Of a stretch of DNA of 18,484 nt, positions 16,000-18,484 are shown piece by piece. Every line of letters begins with the position of its first letter. The stretch's first letter is position 1. Under the pieces are notes generated by a model, which was given only the letters and a program-made list of their open reading frames with translations, did not search any database and was not told where the DNA came from. The stretch comes from an uncultured Desulfobacterales bacterium (lineage in GTDB: Bacteria > Desulfobacterota > Desulfobacteria > Desulfobacterales > G020354645): contig CAMYNZ010000019.1 in assembly GCA_947259865.1 (NCBI GenBank), forward strand, positions 1 to 18,484, read 5' to 3'. Both the position numbers and the translations under genes were made by a program.

Positions 16000-16055
16000 T
16001 TAATTGGAATTAGCTTTTTGATACGCTTTAAAAAGTTGGGGTTTTTCCAAATCCG

Positions 16056-16367
16056 TCAGGCTTTGATCTTGTCTATTTGAACCGCCGTATATTGCTGACG
16101 ATGGCCCTGCTTCCGGCGGTATCTTTTACGCCGTTTGTACTTAAAAACAATAACTTTTTTAGTTTTGCCCTGCCGTACGATGTGTCCGTTAACGGTTGCT
16201 TTCTTTAAAACAGGCTGGCCGACATCAACTTTTTCACCATCAGAGAACAAGAGAACTTTATCAAAGGTCACCGGCGAGCCAATTTCACCCGAAATTTTTT
16301 CAACTCTTAAGATCTCACCTTCCTGTACTTTATATTGTTTCCCACCTGATTCAACTACAGCGTACAT
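16056..16367 (-). CDS. rplU: 50S ribosomal protein L21
   Basis: This 103-aa 23S-rRNA-binding protein of the large subunit is recognised by MYAVVESGGKQYKVQEGE at the N terminus and the basic VFKYKRRKRYRRKQGHRQ block, then TAVQIDKI at the C terminus. The ATG at 16367 has GGAGG 8 nt upstream and gives the standard length. A frame from 16382 would add five residues and bury that ribosome site. It opens the rplU-rpmA-obg-proBA cluster. Promoter signals should lie in the 235-bp gap before it, but I see no convincing boxes. Confidence 0.97.
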   Translation of the reverse strand: MYAVVESGGKQYKVQEGEILRVEKISGEIGSPVTFDKVLLFSDGEKVDVGQPVLKKATVNGHIVRQGKTKKVIVFKYKRRKRYRRKQGHRQQYTAVQIDKIKA

Positions 16368-16514
16368 ATGCGCAGCCTCCATGAATAGCGACGTGATCGA
16401 CTATAATTTACAAAGTTTTAAATATTGTTTTTTTTCCAATATTTGTCAAGTAAAATGTATTGTTCGGTCATAATTTTAGTTTTTATAGAAAAGGTGAAGG
16501 CTTGTATATTTTTT

Positions 16515-16568
16515 GCGGTGAAAACCGCCTGATCGGCTCGGGTGAGGGGTAATTTTTTGCCCGAGCCG
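16515..16568. other. Two hairpins between the permease and rplU
   Basis: GCGGTGAAAACCGC (16515-16528) forms a 5-bp stem with a four-base loop. CGGCTCGGG (16534-16542) pairs perfectly with CCCGAGCCG (16560-16568). The loop of the second hairpin holds GAGGGGTAATTTTTTG, an arm of repeat family A/B that recurs inverted at 1159-1180. The hairpins lie 35-90 nt after the permease stop and may insulate it from rplU. They lack a following T-run on either strand, so they are not typical intrinsic terminators. Confidence 0.4.
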
Positions 16569-16602
16569 GCTTTCAGGACCCAACCGGCCCCGCGGAACAC
16601 TC

Positions 16603-17763
16603 TCAGGTCGGGCCGCAATCGGGAGCTTCCGACAAGAGCCCAGCTTCGGATGTCTCTTTAACCGCAACATCCTCTATTCTTTCTGTGGCAGGCACAAATC
16701 GGGCCTTAATTCTGGTGAACACCGGTTTTGCTGAAAGCAGCAATACGGCGATGGCTCCCACGAATCCGGCCCAGGAAGGCACGATTTCAGATGCCTGGCC
16801 CACCAGGGCCCGGGCAGAAAGCCCTAATGATGCATAGACCTGATCAATCAGCAAACCGAACAACACGGCCGAAACAGCTATGGTAATCAAATAGATCGCG
16901 GTAGCCCGTTTGCCGAGAATCCCCGTCAAAACTGTCAGTGAAGCGACGTTGGTGGCCGGCCCGACCAGGAGGAAAACCAGGGCCGCACCCGGGCTGACAC
17001 CTTTAAGTATCAGGGCGGCCGCAATCGGTGTTGATGCCGTGGCACAAATATACAACGGAATACCGACCGCCAGCATAAGCAGCATGGCCGGCAGGCCTGC
17101 TCCCAAATACTTGCTGAAAATGTCATCGGGTATCAGAACCGTTATCAAACCTGCCAGAATAAGACCGATAAAAAACCAGCCGGCCAAATCTCCCCAAAGA
17201 TCGGTTAGGGCAAATTTGCATCCAGCCTTTAGTTTTTCCCCGAAGGCGTGGTGATGACGATGTTCCTCAGGAGAACAGTTCGACCCATCGCAGCAGCCAT
17301 CGATGGGACAGCTAAGGTCCGGTGTAATCTTGGGGCCCGTCGTTTTTAAGCTGAATAGATTTTCAGCTATTCCGGCAACCGTGGCGGTGACAAACGCGAC
17401 AACCGGTCGCGCAACCGTCATGATGGGATCCAGCAGCGCATAGGTGATCGCTATCGAGTCTACACCGGATTCGGGGGTGGATATCAAAAAAGCCGTTGTA
17501 GCGCCATTGCTGGCTCCTTGTTTCTGCAGCGACACGGCTGCAGGCAGCACGCCGCAAGATCACAGCGGTATGGGTATGCCCAGCAGCGCCGCTTTTAATA
17601 CCGATCGGATGCGACCCGTGCCAAGATGCCGGGCAACCGTGTTCGGACTCAAAAACACTCGCAATAACCCGCTGACCAGCAGACCGAATAATATGTAAAC
17701 GGATGACTCCAGCAGCAGCTGCCAGGAGGCTAGCAATACATTTGATATAAAATTCAGAATCAC
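16603..17763 (-). CDS. Predicted selenocysteine-containing permease (COG0701/ArsP-like)
   Basis: The frame starts at a GTG (17763; GAGG 5 nt upstream) and runs 387 codons to 16603 with one internal TGA at 17560-17562. Upstream residues 1-67 carry the first membrane helices and end in LLGIPIPL. Downstream the same frame gives SCGVLPAAVSLQKQGAS and the rest of a COG0701/UPF0718 (PF03773) permease. In this family the TGA position is the first Cys of CSCG, so Sec68 is inferred, giving a 386-aa protein. The second half repeats the motif as GIPLYICATASTP, with Cys240 opposite Sec68. A cytoplasmic-type loop at about 152-172 is Cys/His-rich (CPIDGCCDGSNC, HRHHH), probably binding metal. About eight hydrophobic helices are visible. 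ArsP relatives export organoarsenicals; the substrate here is unknown. Read conventionally it would be a nonsense-split pseudogene. Confidence 0.8.
17524..17543 (-). promoter_or_regulatory. Candidate bacterial SECIS hairpin
   Basis: In the permease mRNA the segment from 17 to 36 nt after the UGA folds as CUGCAGC / CGUGUC / GCUGCAG: a perfect 7-bp stem with a 6-nt loop containing GU. Bacterial SECIS elements lie inside the coding region just after the UGA, and SelB reads a small stem whose loop carries G and U. Position, size and loop fit that model. I cannot compute folding energy or covariation here. Confidence 0.6.
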
Positions 17764-17797
17764 TCGGACCTCACTCTACTTGTTTTAATGTCTGATC

Positions 17798-18225
17798 GCT
17801 GTTCATGCGATAGGACCCCTTTTGCATAAGTTCGCATCCCTCCGAGGCGGGACTGATGATTCATGCAGCGACGGGCTCCAATAAATCCCCCGATCCTTCA
17901 GTTATTGAACCCGTTCAGGCATCGGGGTAATTTTTTTGAGACAAGATCCCGGGTTGTCGCCTGCCAGGTCGAACAGCGGCAACTGCCTGCTATTTTACCG
18001 CCTGCCGGTTAACATCCCCACCGTTCCAGTAACTGACACCATCGTTTGCCTTTTAGGCGGCTGAAGCCAATTACGTATTAAAATAATCAAGATATTCATC
18101 TTGTCTCAAAAAAAATACCCCGAACCCTGAACTAAACAAAGCACAACCATGCTAGCGGAATGAATTATCAGCAGCGAAATCGTGCGCTGTTTGAATGCAT
18201 TAGGGAGCCTTGCGGAAGAACAGGC
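17798..18225. repeat. Dispersed repeat element, family A/B copy B1
   Basis: This 428-bp element lies upstream of the permease. Outer ends (17798-17835 and 18190-18225) are imperfect inverted repeats sharing GCTGTTC and a CCCT..TGCAT block. The inner arms 17913-17947 and 18098-18132 are 35-bp inverted repeats with three mismatches (core TCGGGGTA plus a T-run, then GAGACAAGAT). The interior (about 17957-18069) is homologous to the interior of element A (GCCTGCCA, ACAGCGGCAAC, TTTGCCTTT blocks). Positions 17853-17994 recur at 18343-18484. No ORF supports a transposase. A MITE-like element or structured non-coding repeat is most likely. Confidence 0.7.
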
Positions 18226-18292
18226 TGCAACCCGAATGTAGTTTAGGTGCTTGCTGCTAATATCACCGCTGACCTAATGTTTACTATAAATC

Positions 18293-18484
18293 GCTGTTCT
18301 TTCGTTAGGCGCCCTTATGCATGAGTTCGCACGATGCAGTCGCTGATGATTCATGCAGCGACGGGCTCCAATAAATTTCCCGATCCTTCAGTTATTGAAC
18401 CCGTTCAGGCATCGGGGTAATTTTTTTGAGACAAGATCCCGGGTGGTCGCCTGCCAGGTCGAACAGCGGCAACTGCCTGCTATT
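18293..18484. repeat. Dispersed repeat element, family A/B copy B2 (cut by window end)
   Basis: This is a second copy in the same orientation, 490 bp after B1. Positions 18343-18484 match 17853-17994 over 142 bp with only three differences. The outer end GCTGTTCTTTCGTTAGG matches the left ends of A and B1. The copy continues past the window. The 67-bp spacer 18226-18292 shows nothing recognisable. Confidence 0.7.

Noticed and set aside
16515..16568. Classical rho-independent terminator of the permease
   Set aside because: Stable hairpins but no T-run directly after the stem in the transcribed direction.
16603..17550. A separate 315-aa permease gene starting at the GTG at 17550
   Set aside because: It begins inside the conserved SCGVLPAA motif and has no ribosome site; the same frame continues upstream through one TGA, so it is part of the longer gene.
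17560..17763. Permease as a nonsense-mutated pseudogene
   Set aside because: Possible, but there is only one TGA, located exactly at a conserved Cys with a SECIS-like hairpin after it, and the rest is intact. Sec is more likely.
17798..18484. CRISPR array
   Set aside because: The repeats are long, two in number, contain inverted arms and lack regular short spacers.

Overview
The window looks like chromosomal DNA of a Desulfobacterota (Desulfobacterales-type) bacterium. Three things suggest this: the gene order rplU-rpmA-obg-proB-proA-nadD-rsfS-gpmI, families common in that phylum (an HTH protein with a Cys-Trp rich 'two-CW' tail, an HsdR_N-like protein with a Lys-Cys core, a DUF2148-like remnant), and a gene that appears to use selenocysteine. 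The assignment rests on gene content only; no rRNA or tRNA is visible.

Layout: 1-1013 holds a repeat element and an orphan AAA ATPase (minus). 1334-3680 (plus) holds a small HTH/two-CW regulator and the methionine pair metX-metW. 3695-6188 (minus) holds a cyclase-family hydrolase, a second copy of the first repeat, an SHMT-like PLP enzyme with an unusual active site, and the 3' remnant of a DUF2148-like gene. 6441-7118 (plus) is a zinc-ribbon protein. 7156-8121 (minus) is a CsgG/FlgO-like lipoprotein. From 16367 down to 8393 (minus) runs the housekeeping cluster: L21, L27, Obg, both proline-pathway enzymes, NadD, RsfS, GpmI and the HsdR_N-like protein. Overlapping stops and starts (rpmA/obg, obg/proB, nadD/rsfS, rsfS/gpmI) show tight coupling. 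The cluster is interrupted by repeat DNA between rplU and rpmA and between proA and nadD.

The most notable locus is 16603-17763 (minus), a COG0701/ArsP-type permease. An ordinary gene caller would split it into 67-aa and 315-aa pieces at a single in-frame TGA. The TGA lies exactly where the family's CSCG motif has its first cysteine, the frame continues with family-typical sequence, and a 7-bp hairpin with GU in its loop starts 17 nt downstream. This is best read as a Sec-containing membrane permease (386 aa, Sec68).

The other striking component is repeat DNA. One family (TIR-like ends, long inner inverted arms, GGGGTCGGGGT core) occurs at about six places, including two copies at the right edge. 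A second family (GAAGCTATCTCAAAA ends, CCCGTTGG tandem units) occurs twice. Short GGCGG/CCGCC palindromes are scattered between genes.
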